Shown: positions 34,979 through 44,113, counted from the stretch's first letter. The stretch is DNA of 64,000 bases from Undibacterium paludis (GCF_022568815.1 NZ_JAKZHX010000006.1:124001-188000), one strand, 5' to 3'. Numbers and translations are program-made. The notes: a model not told the origin generated them from the sequence alone.

Positions 34979-35746
34979 TTATTGCAAGGCTTCACAGAGG
35001 GGAAGGCTTAGAGCTTGCAATATGTTTCCCTGCTTGTCCTGGGCAAATGCCAGCACCGACAGGTTTTTCTTTCTTGCATTGGCAGGCAGGTTTAGTTGTG
35101 CGGCATGGCTGGCCGGTTTCCCGGGGAGTAGCTGGTAAGTATCGTTCCATTCCCTGGCGACAAAATCGTGCTGCAAGGTGGCGCCGCGATTTTCACCTGC
35201 CTGTACCTTGCTGATGATGCCTTGTTCTACCAGGGCAAAATACAGGCGGGCTTCCTGCATGCTATTGCCTTGCAGGGTGATGTAGAGCTTATTGTCGGCC
35301 AGTCTTTCTATGCCCAGATGCAGCGAAGCTCCTGCCGGTTTTTGATTGATGCGCCTGACATCATCGACCATACCGTTGCGCCAATTGCGCAACTCCTTGC
35401 CAGCCATGAAGATTTCAGGGGTGTAGACCGTCCGGGCGCCAGCCAGGTCTGCCAGGCTTCTTTGCCGGTCGGTATAGGTTTTTTTTGCAAAGATGTCTTT
35501 CCAGCCCAGATAGTCCCAGTAATCGACATGCAGGGACACTGGTATCACCTGGTCGATATTGAGGCCACTGCTTTGATGCAGATGACTGACGGTTTTATCG
35601 GCGGGTGGACAGCTGTCACAACCTTCAGACGTATACAGTTCCAGCAAGGCGACGGTGTATGCAGGGCTGTTCTTGCTACAGATTTCTGCTGCTGACAAAT
35701 TGGCGGCAATACCAGTCAGCAGACCGATCAAAATCAGGGTTTTCAT
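34979..35746 (-). CDS. Secreted thioredoxin-like DUF1223 protein
   Basis: A 255-residue exported protein of the DUF1223 family. A signal peptide (1-20, ending LSAAE) is followed by a thioredoxin-like fold. The family block LLELYTSEGCDSCPPADKT (about 34-52) carries a CDSC dithiol, and LHVDYWDYLGWKDIF is also conserved. The CxxC position matches thioredoxin-type oxidoreductases, but substrates are unknown. No obvious partner genes adjoin it. Confidence 0.88.
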   Translation of the reverse strand: MKTLILIGLLTGIAANLSAAEICSKNSPAYTVALLELYTSEGCDSCPPADKTVSHLHQSSGLNIDQVIPVSLHVDYWDYLGWKDIFAKKTYTDRQRSLADLAGARTVYTPEIFMAGKELRNWRNGMVDDVRRINQKPAGASLHLGIERLADNKLYITLQGNSMQEARLYFALVEQGIISKVQAGENRGATLQHDFVAREWNDTYQLLPGKPASHAAQLNLPANARKKNLSVLAFAQDKQGNILQALSLPLCEALQ

Positions 35747-35810
35747 AAGCTGTATTCCACATATCGATACATCTTGGTCGCAGCAGGACGGAAAAGCTTA
35801 CATTAACTGT

Positions 35811-36761
35811 TCAAATATTTTTCTGCACCAGTTTCTTCCAGTCTGCATAGGTTTGCGGCACGCGGCTGTCAGCTACCATGATGCCCGCCAGGCTATGTCT
35901 GATGGCTTGCAATTCATCGTCAGGTGTGGCGAATTGCTGATGTACAGGCAGGCTCAACAGGCTGTCTTGCAAGGTATGGAGGTCCAGTTCAGGATAGGAT
36001 GGTGCAAGCTGACTGGCTGTTTTGTGCAGCAACTGCTCTAGTGGTGTTGGCAGGCCTGTCTTGAGTGCATAGACGATCAGGTTGTAGCTATCAACAGAGC
36101 GAGCCCAGCACACCTGTCCCGTATATTGCCTGCGCAGGCGGCTCAGCATGACTGCCAGGGCGCTAGGTTTGCCCCAGACATTGGCGACCATCACGCCACC
36201 GCTGGTCAGATTGTTGTGACAGGTGGCATAAAATTCTGCGGTATTGAGTTCTGCCACCAGGCCCTGTTCGTCATAGGCATCAAGCAAGAGCACATCGGCC
36301 TGGTAGCGCTCTTCCTGCAAATGGCGGATGGCGTCGCAATGGATGACGCGCAGGCGCTCACTATCTGGGGGGAGGGCGAATTGTTCTCGCATGGCGATGA
36401 CATCGGCATTGATTTCCAGCACGGTGATACGGCAGTCAGGCAGGTGACGCAGGCAATACTTGACCAGTGAGCCGCCACCGAGGCCTATCAGCAAGATATG
36501 CGCTGGCCTGGGGTGGAATAGCAGAAACCCCATGACGGCGCGCGAATAAGCACATACCAGTTCGTCAGGCGCGTCCAGCTTCATCGCGCTTTGCATGCAT
36601 TTGGGGTTCAGGTACATCATGCGCAAATTGTCGTCATCGACAAAGAAAGGACGACCTTGCCCGGCTTTGTGCAATGCCTCCAGTTTTTTCATATGCGCCA
36701 GTTCGGCGCCGGACGGCCTGTTCAAGAACAGGCTGGACAAACTCTTGCGCGCTTTCGTCAT
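35811..36761 (-). CDS. Spermidine-synthase-like methyltransferase-fold protein
   Basis: A 316-residue cytoplasmic protein with the spermidine synthase/Rossmann methyltransferase fold. ILLIGLGGGSLVKYCLRHLP (about 95-114) is the glycine-rich cofactor loop, and TVLEIN carries the acidic residue that binds ribose. ADVLLLDAYDEQG contains the DAYD-type catalytic Asp region. Polyamine synthases need further conserved Asp/Tyr residues that I cannot confirm, so the true substrate may differ. It ends 65 bp from the DUF1223 gene on the same strand. Confidence 0.78.
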   Translation of the reverse strand: MTKARKSLSSLFLNRPSGAELAHMKKLEALHKAGQGRPFFVDDDNLRMMYLNPKCMQSAMKLDAPDELVCAYSRAVMGFLLFHPRPAHILLIGLGGGSLVKYCLRHLPDCRITVLEINADVIAMREQFALPPDSERLRVIHCDAIRHLQEERYQADVLLLDAYDEQGLVAELNTAEFYATCHNNLTSGGVMVANVWGKPSALAVMLSRLRRQYTGQVCWARSVDSYNLIVYALKTGLPTPLEQLLHKTASQLAPSYPELDLHTLQDSLLSLPVHQQFATPDDELQAIRHSLAGIMVADSRVPQTYADWKKLVQKNI

Positions 36762-36787
36762 GATGGTATCTGTGATTGCTTGAATGA

Positions 36788-37609
36788 TCAGGCAGCCAGT
36801 TGTGCTTTCAATGCGGCGATCTGGCTTTGCAAATCAGTATTTTCTGCCTGCAGACTCAGGACTTGCTGGCGCAGGGCCGCTACTTCATCCAGGGCCGGCG
36901 CATGGCTGACACTTTCTTCTTCCGGTTGTATTGCCGGACTTGGGGGAGCAGGTTTTGCCGGGGTTTTTTGTTCGCGTACTTTTTCCCTTACCTGTCTGGC
37001 CGCCTGTTGCAATTCCTTACGGCCGCCGGCCACGGCAGCGACTTGTTCGTTACTTGGCAGGGATGCCACCGCTGCGGCTGCACTGATGGAAATAGTACCA
37101 TCGCGTACAGCCTGTACCAGTTCCGGTGCTGCAGTTTTCTGGATTTTTTCTATCTGTACGACAGCACTGCTGCTGATGCCTGCCAATCTGGCGATTTCCT
37201 GACGGCTCTGGGTAGGCTTGATGACAGGGATGGCTACTTCGCTTTCAGCCTGCTCAGGTGGTGCCTGCTCTTCCTGTGCCTTCATGCGGTTGACGATGAT
37301 TTCTTTCTTGCGCAGGGCCAGCATGCCACGCTGGAAGTCAGATACGCTGCGACGTGCCAGATGATTGTCTATCATCCATAATTGCACATCTTCTATTGTT
37401 TCGAAGTTGTCATTTTGTACAATTTTGTAGGGCAGGTTGTGGCGCTGGCAAATCGCATAGCGATTATGGCCATCGATCAGCACTTCACCCCAGCAGACCA
37501 GGGCGTCACGGCAACCTTCTGTCAGTATGCTCCGCTCCAGTGCGGCGTATTCATGCTCAGTCAAAGGATCTATATAGGCGCGCAAGGCCTCATGGATGAT
37601 GATACTCAT
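36788..37609 (-). CDS. ParB/Srx-domain protein with C-terminal coiled coil
   Basis: A 273-residue DNA-binding-type protein. An N-terminal ParB-like domain contains CWGEVLIDGHNRYAICQRHN (about 38-57), where the GHNR motif replaces the GERR box that binds CTP in ParB. A central HTH-like stretch is SRQEIARLAGISSSAVVQIEKI. A Pro/Ala-rich linker follows. The C-terminal heptad coiled coil (about 238-273) is EVAALRQQVLSLQAENTDLQ. ParA is not adjacent, so this is more likely a regulator or an orphan ParB-like protein than a partition protein. ATG 37609 begins the conserved domain; an upstream extension reads no recognisable domain. Confidence 0.78.
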   Translation of the reverse strand: MSIIIHEALRAYIDPLTEHEYAALERSILTEGCRDALVCWGEVLIDGHNRYAICQRHNLPYKIVQNDNFETIEDVQLWMIDNHLARRSVSDFQRGMLALRKKEIIVNRMKAQEEQAPPEQAESEVAIPVIKPTQSRQEIARLAGISSSAVVQIEKIQKTAAPELVQAVRDGTISISAAAAVASLPSNEQVAAVAGGRKELQQAARQVREKVREQKTPAKPAPPSPAIQPEEESVSHAPALDEVAALRQQVLSLQAENTDLQSQIAALKAQLAA

Positions 37610-37833
37610 ACAATCTATCTTCACTCTATATGTTCGCGGAAGGCGGCATTGTAGCCGAGAATAGCCCCATCCCTGTTGTTGGCGGGTAGCACGTGTACAA
37701 TACTTGTCTTTCTTGCGGGGTATCCGCATTATTTTCTCTATACTGAGAATCAGACTTGCCAGGGATGCAAAACCCATTTTGGATGAATCCGGCAGTTTTC
37801 AACATCACTTCATGACAGACAGGAAAAACCAGC

Positions 37834-38103
37834 ATGATGACTTATGAAGAGTATCTGGATGAAGTCACGACTTTAATGACAGAAAAATTTGACCTCAGCG
37901 ACGAAGACGCGATCAAGCATGTCATGCGTGCCCAGGCTGCCGACTTTTTTACCCTGCATGACGATATTCCCAGCATGCGTACGCAAGAGCGGGCAGAGCA
38001 GGATGCCCAGACGATCTATGATCAACGTAACAAATCGCGTGGACACACCCCGTCAGCCAGGAGTGGAAAAAATATCAAGTCTGGCAAGCCGCGCAAAGCA
38101 TGA
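37834..38103 (+). CDS. Small acidic/basic protein coupled to the RIO kinase
   Basis: An 89-residue soluble protein. The N-terminal half is acidic and helical (EEYLDEVTTLMTEKFDLSDE). The C-terminal 30 residues are basic and likely disordered, ending GKNIKSGKPRKA. I know no function. The AGGA site and a 4-nt ATGA overlap with the kinase gene show it is translated with it. It could be a substrate or adaptor of the kinase. A double ATG (MM) opens the gene; either may be used. Confidence 0.72.
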   Translation: MMTYEEYLDEVTTLMTEKFDLSDEDAIKHVMRAQAADFFTLHDDIPSMRTQERAEQDAQTIYDQRNKSRGHTPSARSGKNIKSGKPRKA

Positions 38104-38945
38104 AGACACCAAAGCGCCTGCAAGCCTTGCAGGAAGAGGGCTTGATTGACGAAGTAATGCGTCAGCTGATGAGTGGCAAAGAAGCCACTGTCTATGTCGT
38201 CCGATGTGGCGACGAAATACGCTGTGCCAAGGTTTATAAAGAGGCCAGTCAACGCAGCTTTAAAAACGCCGCCTCCTATCAGGAGGGGCGCAAGGTCAAG
38301 AACAGCCGCCAGGCGCGCGCCATGGAAAAAGGCACGCGCTACGGTCGCAAGATGCAGGAAGAGGTCTGGCAAAATGCCGAGGTTGACGCCCTCTACAAAC
38401 TGGCTGCTGCCGGTGTCAGGGTGCCCAGACCATACATCTGTCATGAAGGCGTGCTGCTGATGGAACTGGTCACTGATGCTGCAGGCAATGTAGCGCCACG
38501 CCTCAACGATGTCGAATTGTCGGCGGAACTGGCCTTGCAATACCATGACCAGCTTTTGCACCAGGTGGTGCTGATGTTGTGCGCCGGTGTAATCCATGGC
38601 GATTTGTCTGAATTTAATATACTGCTTGATGATCAGGGGCCGGTGATCATCGATCTGCCGCAGGCTATCGATGCCGCCAGCAATACAGAAGCGCAAACCT
38701 TGCTGGAGAGAGATGTCAACAATCTGGCGACTTATTTTTCCCAGTTTGCACCACAACTGGCCGGTACACGCTATGGCAAGGAAATCTGGAAACTCTACAT
38801 GGCAGGCAGTCTGACACCGGATGCAGTCCTCACGGGCAAAGTGGAAGAGAGCAAGCGTCCAGTTGATCTTGCTGCTGTCATGGACGAAATAGAATCAGCC
38901 ATTCTTGAAGAAAAAGAGCGCCAAAGACGTTTGATGGAAACGTAG
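38100..38945 (+). CDS. RIO1-family serine/threonine protein kinase
   Basis: A 281-residue atypical protein kinase of the RIO family. The nucleotide-binding loop is SGKEATVYVV (25-34) with the anchoring Lys K44 in CAKVYK. The catalytic loop is HGDLSEFNILLDD, giving catalytic D168 and metal ligand N173. D185 in VIIDLPQAI replaces DFG as the metal-binding Asp, as is normal for RIO kinases. The C-terminal region is helical. In archaea and eukaryotes RIO kinases act in ribosome maturation; bacterial roles are poorly known. It follows the coupled small protein gene. Confidence 0.92.
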   Translation: MKTPKRLQALQEEGLIDEVMRQLMSGKEATVYVVRCGDEIRCAKVYKEASQRSFKNAASYQEGRKVKNSRQARAMEKGTRYGRKMQEEVWQNAEVDALYKLAAAGVRVPRPYICHEGVLLMELVTDAAGNVAPRLNDVELSAELALQYHDQLLHQVVLMLCAGVIHGDLSEFNILLDDQGPVIIDLPQAIDAASNTEAQTLLERDVNNLATYFSQFAPQLAGTRYGKEIWKLYMAGSLTPDAVLTGKVEESKRPVDLAAVMDEIESAILEEKERQRRLMET

Positions 38946-39117
38946 CTGCCGGTGCAAAGTGAAAAAATGTTTCCGCAACCGGGCAGATTCAGGCAACCTG
39001 GGAACTCTTGCGGGCAGGTCAGGTCTCTTCTTTGATGTCTTCGCATGAGATCTACGGTTTTTGCAGGAACAGACAGCTTTCAGGCTCACTGCATAATGTT
39101 TTTACAGGAGAATTTGC

Positions 39118-39666
39118 ATGATAAAAGGTAGTTGTTTTCATCTTCGCCATGTCAGAAAAGAGGACCTGCCGGTTTTGCTGGACTTGATGAACCACCCCGA
39201 TGCCAAGGGGGATTACCTTTCGCTGGAATTGATGTTGCCAGGTGTGCTGGAAAAAAAAATTGAAGAGGAGTCCCGTTCAAAAGAACACTATGAAACGTTT
39301 CTGATCATCGATGAAAACAACAATATGATCGGCCGTGTATTTCATTTCAAAACAATCCCGTACTTTAATGCCAGGGAGATAGGCTATGGGCTGTTCACCA
39401 AAAACCTGCATGGCAGAGGCATCGTGACCGAGGCAGTCAAACTGCTGACCGATTACCTGTTCAAGACCATGCATATCAACCGCCTTGCAATTCATATGAA
39501 TATCGGCAATCTGGCATCAGAAAAAGTCGCCATCAATTGTGGCTATACCAAAGAAGGCATTGCCCGCGGCGCCATCTTCACGCGTGGAAGACATGAAGAT
39601 ATCGCCATGTATGCGCTGCTCAGACATGAATGGGAACAATTGGCTTGGGCGACACCAGGGAAGTGA
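39118..39666 (+). CDS. GNAT-family N-acetyltransferase (RimJ/RimL-like)
   Basis: A 182-residue acetyltransferase of the RimJ/RimL subgroup, which acetylates protein N-termini or small amines from acetyl-CoA. The N-terminal FHLRHVRKEDLPVLLDLMNH, the REIGYGLFTKNLHGRGIVTEA segment (about 82-102; acetyl-CoA pyrophosphate loop with GRG) and NLASEKVAINCGYTKEG near 140 are family-typical. An AGGAGA ribosome-binding site precedes the ATG. Substrate is unknown and no partner gene is visible. Confidence 0.88.
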   Translation: MIKGSCFHLRHVRKEDLPVLLDLMNHPDAKGDYLSLELMLPGVLEKKIEEESRSKEHYETFLIIDENNNMIGRVFHFKTIPYFNAREIGYGLFTKNLHGRGIVTEAVKLLTDYLFKTMHINRLAIHMNIGNLASEKVAINCGYTKEGIARGAIFTRGRHEDIAMYALLRHEWEQLAWATPGK

Positions 39667-39877
39667 ACCAACACCTGCAAAACCTGGCTGATACAGGTAT
39701 AGCCGTCGGGTTAAGCTATGGCCGACAACGGATGACTATGCGGTCATGTGCATGTTCGTTGAGCAGGGCAACAGAAACCGGGCTGCCGTCACCAATTGGT
39801 TTACCGTCAGGTGCATGGGCAGCTTGAGAAGCTAACAGTGTCAGTTTTTCGTAGCAACCTGGGCACCTCGTACCAAG

Positions 39878-40618
39878 CTATTTTTTGATGGGATAGAATT
39901 TTTGCAAGGCCATATTGATTTTCTGCATTTGCTCAAGTGACACATCTTTGCTGCAGACGATATAGCGGTTCAGTCCAGCTGGCATGCCAGGCAAATCCAT
40001 CTGCGTGGTCAGGCGCAGACTGTCTTCCTTGTCCTTCAGGAATTCCCAGTCTTCCCGGTCGATGAACATGTATGAGGCGCGATTGGCGCCGACCATGCGC
40101 GCCATGATCATCGGTAAGGTGGTGCTGCGTTCTATCTTGTTCTTGCTGCTCTTGATCATTGCATCAAGCTCGGGCCCATAGGACACGGCATCGACCACTC
40201 CCAGGGTCAGGGTTTCATCTTTCATCAGTGATTTCAGATTTTTGTGTGCGGCCACCTGCTTGCTCGCAAGCGGGCTGACCAGCAAGGTATGTGGCGGATC
40301 GGTGTGAAACACGTCGGAAAACTGCACGATACCTTCTCTCTCCGGTATCCGGTACCAGCCAAAAGAACAATAATTCTTGCTACCGGTGGAAAAATTGCTC
40401 CAGATGCGTTTTGCCGGTTCTTCTACAAAACGATGCGGCAATTGTGTCGCACTGAAGACTTGCTTGGCGCGTTCCAGCAGGATGCCTTTCTCTGTACCGT
40501 TTTCAAGGTACTGATGCGGTGGTTTGATACGCCAGGCTACCGTGATGGCATCATCTGCCATTGCGGTCTGAAGTGGTAATAGCAGGCTTGCGCCCAAAGC
40601 CAGGAGATAGTGTTGCAT
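39878..40618 (-). CDS. Periplasmic solute-binding protein family 3-like
   Basis: A 246-residue exported protein with signal peptide about 1-21 (ends MADDA) and an SBP_bac_3-type fold. PPHQYLENGTEKGILLERAK (about 34-53) and FGWYRIPEREGIVQFSDVFH (about 86-105) match the family's first-lobe pattern. The ligand-binding Arg of amino-acid binders is not clearly present. Like the other such gene in this window it has no transport partner nearby. It may be a sensor-type extracellular protein. Confidence 0.75.
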   Translation of the reverse strand: MQHYLLALGASLLLPLQTAMADDAITVAWRIKPPHQYLENGTEKGILLERAKQVFSATQLPHRFVEEPAKRIWSNFSTGSKNYCSFGWYRIPEREGIVQFSDVFHTDPPHTLLVSPLASKQVAAHKNLKSLMKDETLTLGVVDAVSYGPELDAMIKSSKNKIERSTTLPMIMARMVGANRASYMFIDREDWEFLKDKEDSLRLTTQMDLPGMPAGLNRYIVCSKDVSLEQMQKINMALQKFYPIKK

Positions 40619-40744
40619 GATGATGCTGTTGATATAGTTAATTTATTCTATGCGATCAACGGCAATGCAGGCGTATTGCTGGCGTAAAGTTGGGTTAATT
40701 ATGTCACTTTGTCGAACTATTTGCGCCGAAGCAACAAGTACAAT

Positions 40745-40774
40745 AAAAAACCGCAACAGCTTGCGCTGCTGCGG
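40745..40774 (-). terminator. Intrinsic terminator of the phasin gene
   Basis: On the minus strand CCGCAGCAGC pairs with GCTGTTGCGG (one G-U) around a 4-nt loop and runs into six Ts (40750-40745). It starts 31 bp after the phasin stop. Confidence 0.88.
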
Positions 40775-40804
40775 TGAGTCGCGAGGTTCAGAATTCAGAA
40801 CGAC

Positions 40805-41782
40805 TTATTGACGAACCCGCTTCTTGGCGCCGGTTGCCGAGCTTGATTTTGCCTTGTATGCCGGTTTGGTTTCCGCATTGGGGAATGCAGGTGTACCTGC
40901 CTTGAGCTTGTTTGTTACGGCAAAAGGGAATTTGACTGCTGATTTTTTCTCAGCGGTTTTGTCTGCTACTTCAGCTTTGGCCGTTTCAGCTTTCGCGCTG
41001 GTAGACGGTGAGGTTTTTTTCGCTGCAGGTACGACAGCTGGTTTTTTCTCGATGGATTTGTCTGCTTTCACAACTGCTTCTGTCACCGGTGCAATAACTG
41101 GTACGGCTGCCGTCAGGGATTTGTCTGTTTCAGTTTTGGTCGGGGTGACAGTTTGATCTGCTGGCTTATCTATCTTTGCCGGTGTGGCTTTTTTAACTGC
41201 TGCCGGTTTGGCAACGGTTTTTTTGGCTGATGTGGTCTTGGCTTCAACCAGGGCAAGCGGTTTATCTTTTGCCAGTGATTTTGCTGCTTTTTTACCTGTG
41301 GCAGGTTTGGTTTTGACTTCAGGCTCTGCAAGCAAGGTCAATTGTTTGGTCGCTGCAATGGGTTGCGCTGCAGGTGGTTTTTTGCTGACAGGTTTAGTTT
41401 TTTTGACTGCATCTGCTTGAGCAGGGCCAGGTGTAACGACAGAGTTCGTCGTGATCGGGGCATGGCTCACCGCTTGCCAGATACCGGCCCGGGTATCACG
41501 GCTGATACTGGCCAGCTCACGACTGTAAGACAGCAGTTTTTCCAATTCAGGCTGTGCATGCGTGCGGCTAAATTGCAGTAGTTCTTGTGGCTGTTTAACA
41601 GCCAGCAATTCCCGCCTGAACTGGTCGGCGTTGTCGATTGATTGTTTGGCAATCGACAAATTCAGGGCGATCAGTTTTTCCAGGCCGCCGAATGTCGATA
41701 GCGAGAATGCCTGGAAAAATGCGATCTGGGAGGCAATCTGGTTCTGGGCAGCAGATGATATTTGTTCTGTAAGCAAAGACAT
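40805..41782 (-). CDS. Phasin-family protein with a long Lys/Ala/Pro-rich tail
   Basis: A 325-residue protein. The first 105 residues form the phasin helical domain (MSLLTEQISSAAQNQIASQI... and NLSIAKQSIDNADQFRRELL), which coats polyhydroxyalkanoate granules. From about residue 120 to the end there is a low-complexity tail of repeated KKTKPVSKKPP, KKTVAKPAAVKKATPAK and similar units, ending GAKKRVRQ. It resembles eukaryotic histone H1 tails and the PhaF-type regulatory domain that binds DNA. Such tails can tether granules to the nucleoid. ATG 41782 with GGAGAG fixes the start. No PHA synthase gene is in the window. Confidence 0.85.
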   Translation of the reverse strand: MSLLTEQISSAAQNQIASQIAFFQAFSLSTFGGLEKLIALNLSIAKQSIDNADQFRRELLAVKQPQELLQFSRTHAQPELEKLLSYSRELASISRDTRAGIWQAVSHAPITTNSVVTPGPAQADAVKKTKPVSKKPPAAQPIAATKQLTLLAEPEVKTKPATGKKAAKSLAKDKPLALVEAKTTSAKKTVAKPAAVKKATPAKIDKPADQTVTPTKTETDKSLTAAVPVIAPVTEAVVKADKSIEKKPAVVPAAKKTSPSTSAKAETAKAEVADKTAEKKSAVKFPFAVTNKLKAGTPAFPNAETKPAYKAKSSSATGAKKRVRQ

Positions 41783-42048
41783 GGAACTCTCCAGAGTGGA
41801 ATGGTAAGCCGTTGGGGGCATGTCCTGTTTTGGACATGGCGATCTAAAATGTTGGCGCAATGCAGCATGCAATATGTCCGCATGACATGTATATTTAATT
41901 GTAGCGGTATTCTATCGCCAGACTGCTTAATTTGTAAGCATTATTTTTGCACTGCAATATAAATATTGCTTTTGACTAAAAACTGATTTGCGATGACGTC
42001 TGGCTAAACTACAATTTATCATCCTTTGTTAATATTGAAACAGACACC

Positions 42049-42423
42049 ATGCAGAACCTGGCTGACACCCCCAAAGCAGATAGCTTGACCGAGATACGGC
42101 AGTTATTGCGTGACTTCGTCGATGAACGCGACTGGGCGCAGTTCCATACGCCAAAAAACCTGGCCAGTGCGCTCAGCGTTGAGGCCGCAGAGTTGCTGGA
42201 GATTTTTCAATGGTTACCTACAGGGCGAGGCGGTGAATTAAGCGAGCAGGCCAGGGCTGCGGCGAGGCATGAACTGGCTGATGTGATGAATTACCTGGTC
42301 ATGCTGGCAGACAGCCTTGAGGTTGATCTGCTGGTCGCCTGCAAAGAAAAAATCGCCTTGAATGCCAGGAAATACCCTGTATCACAAGTCCACGGGGATG
42401 CCAGGAAGTACACAGAATACTAA
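42049..42423 (+). CDS. MazG-like nucleotide pyrophosphohydrolase (dCTPase type)
   Basis: A 124-residue single-domain all-alpha NTP pyrophosphohydrolase of the MazG/RS21-C6 type. Metal-binding acidic pairs are visible in SVEAAELLEIFQWL (about 45-58) and HELADVMNYLVMLAD (about 79-93). The spacing matches eukaryotic dCTPase-like enzymes that clean non-canonical dNTPs. No phage context is seen. The start has a weak ribosome-binding site but the N-terminus fits the family. Confidence 0.9.
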   Translation: MQNLADTPKADSLTEIRQLLRDFVDERDWAQFHTPKNLASALSVEAAELLEIFQWLPTGRGGELSEQARAAARHELADVMNYLVMLADSLEVDLLVACKEKIALNARKYPVSQVHGDARKYTEY

Positions 42424-42463
42424 GTTCTGCAAAATCAAGGCAAATCAGCACAGGATGGCGCCG

Positions 42464-42982
42464 TCATTTGCCGCCAGTATCATCTGGTCTTTTACCGCTG
42501 CCTTCCAGTTTGTAGAACAGCAGGCACATGGCAGGTGCAAAAATCAGCCAAAGAAAAATAGTCCACATTTGCGACTGTTTTTCGCCGGAAGTCGGTAGGG
42601 CCAGATAGGACTTGCCCGGATCAGATTTGAGCACATATACCTTCAGCGGTGTGCCTGGCAACAGCTCTGATGGCTTCTTGCCTGTCATCCTGAACACATG
42701 ATGGGCTTCGCAACGACTGCAAATCGGCGAGATGCTGTCACTGCTTCTCTCTGTCCCGTTGAAGTCATAACTATAGGTAATTTGTATCAGTTGCTTGTTG
42801 TAGCTGCCATTGACGACATAGCCGGGGTTGTTGTCGACCTCATGGACCATTAATACGACTGCACCTTCCACCTGCTCGAACTCATCGGCAGAGATACGCA
42901 TGGCATTGAATTTTTGCAGATTATCGACACCCAGATAAAGTGAAAAGAGGGCGAAGATAATGACAAGGGTTCTGACTATCAT
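42464..42982 (-). CDS. DUF3592-like membrane protein
   Basis: A 172-residue protein with an N-terminal TM helix (about 3-20), a periplasmic beta-rich domain (about 40-130) and a C-terminal TM helix (about 138-160). DUF3592-type features are the strands EGAVVLMVHEVDN, ITYSYDFNGTERSSDS, and PGTPLKVYVLKSDPGKSYL. A cysteine pair, CSRC (about 88-91), sits in the soluble part. Function unknown. It lies 40 bp from the convergent MazG-like gene. Confidence 0.72.
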   Translation of the reverse strand: MIVRTLVIIFALFSLYLGVDNLQKFNAMRISADEFEQVEGAVVLMVHEVDNNPGYVVNGSYNKQLIQITYSYDFNGTERSSDSISPICSRCEAHHVFRMTGKKPSELLPGTPLKVYVLKSDPGKSYLALPTSGEKQSQMWTIFLWLIFAPAMCLLFYKLEGSGKRPDDTGGK

Positions 42983-43069
42983 GTTGCGTTCAATGTATGA
43001 AACTGAGGTGCAGATTTTACCTGTTCTGCCTGTTGCAGAATGCGTTACGTGTAAAAACTGCAGATTACT

Positions 43070-43987
43070 TTATTTATTGCTTGCTTCCTGGTCTTTTTCA
43101 TCAAGATTCGTCACTTTCAGTTGCCACCAGCCTGAATTGTGTTCACTGATGTCTTTCCAGGTCTTTGCGTCCCGGCCAAGGCCGGCAAACTTTTCTGCTC
43201 TGCTCAGGTGTCTTTGGGTCACTTTTTCCCATGCACCCATGTCATCACAACTCCTTGCACCTGCTGCTGTGCTCAACGCATAACCAATACTTTTATCCCT
43301 GGCTGGCATCACCAACCGGCAATAGCTGCCATCCTTTGACACTTCAAGTATATAAGCCCGCTGCTGTTCATCATAAAATGACACCGTGTCTGCGGTGGTC
43401 AGATCATCCCATTGATTGGCATCCATGCTGACGGTCAGTATTAATTTGCCACTCAGGTCTGTGCGCCTGACCGTGCGCTTTTGCTTGTCGCTGCTGTCCA
43501 CACAGTCAAAGAAACCGACCTTGGCAGGGGCGCTGATCGCGGCAAAAGATGTGCAGACTGTGCTGCCGTTTCCGCCGTCCTTGTTGAGCAGCCTGACATT
43601 TCTGTCCGCTGGCTTGTAGTTGTTGCCAAACAGGGACCTGGCCAGTTTTTCCGTTCTGCCGGCCAGGATATTTTTTTGATTAATGACTTGCACCTCATCA
43701 TAGTCGAGCTCCACCCAGTCATCAAAAGTAACGAACCACCAGGTTTTGGGCTTGCGGGTGGCATAACTGAGTTCGACATGCTCGCTGTCTGCATCAGTCC
43801 GTACCAGCGCTTCGCTCACTGTCCTGCGACCCCTGAGCCAGTCGTTGAGACGATAGGTTTTGTCCTCTGTTTTGCGCGAACAGGCAGTCAACAACAGTGC
43901 TGCCATACAAGACAGCAGGCAGCCAGATGCATAAGCGGAAAAATGCTTGCGCAATGGTTTGATCTTGACCTGATGGCGTTTTTTCAA
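43070..43987 (-). CDS. Hypothetical lipoprotein
   Basis: A 305-residue predicted lipoprotein. A strongly basic N-terminus, a hydrophobic stretch and the lipobox LLTAC (C36) are clear. TTG 43987 is chosen as start because AAGGA lies 5 nt upstream; an ATG at 44047 would add 20 residues before the signal sequence. The mature part is mixed alpha/beta with several cysteines (CTSF, FDCVD, YCRL, RSCDD), possibly disulfide-bonded. I do not recognise a family. Confidence 0.65.
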   Translation of the reverse strand: MKKRHQVKIKPLRKHFSAYASGCLLSCMAALLLTACSRKTEDKTYRLNDWLRGRRTVSEALVRTDADSEHVELSYATRKPKTWWFVTFDDWVELDYDEVQVINQKNILAGRTEKLARSLFGNNYKPADRNVRLLNKDGGNGSTVCTSFAAISAPAKVGFFDCVDSSDKQKRTVRRTDLSGKLILTVSMDANQWDDLTTADTVSFYDEQQRAYILEVSKDGSYCRLVMPARDKSIGYALSTAAGARSCDDMGAWEKVTQRHLSRAEKFAGLGRDAKTWKDISEHNSGWWQLKVTNLDEKDQEASNK

Positions 43988-44113
43988 GCGTATCCTTGGA
44001 CAGGTAACAGGCGGTGACTCACAGGCAGAATGCCTTGAAGACCGCATTGTAGCGCCAGTCCGCAAAAAAAATCTGCATATCAGTGTTGTTATTGCCGCAT
44101 ACCCTGCCTAAGT

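Noticed and set aside
34839..35138. Plus-strand frame between the DUF2214-like and DUF1223 genes
   Set aside because: Overlaps the 3' end of DUF1223 antisense; no motif.
36788..37609. Plasmid partition locus
   Set aside because: The ParB-like protein lacks an adjacent ParA and parS-like sites, and the GERR box is altered to GHNR.
40805..41782. Histone H1-like protein rather than phasin
   Set aside because: The first 105 residues match the phasin helical pattern, so the tail is treated as an extension.
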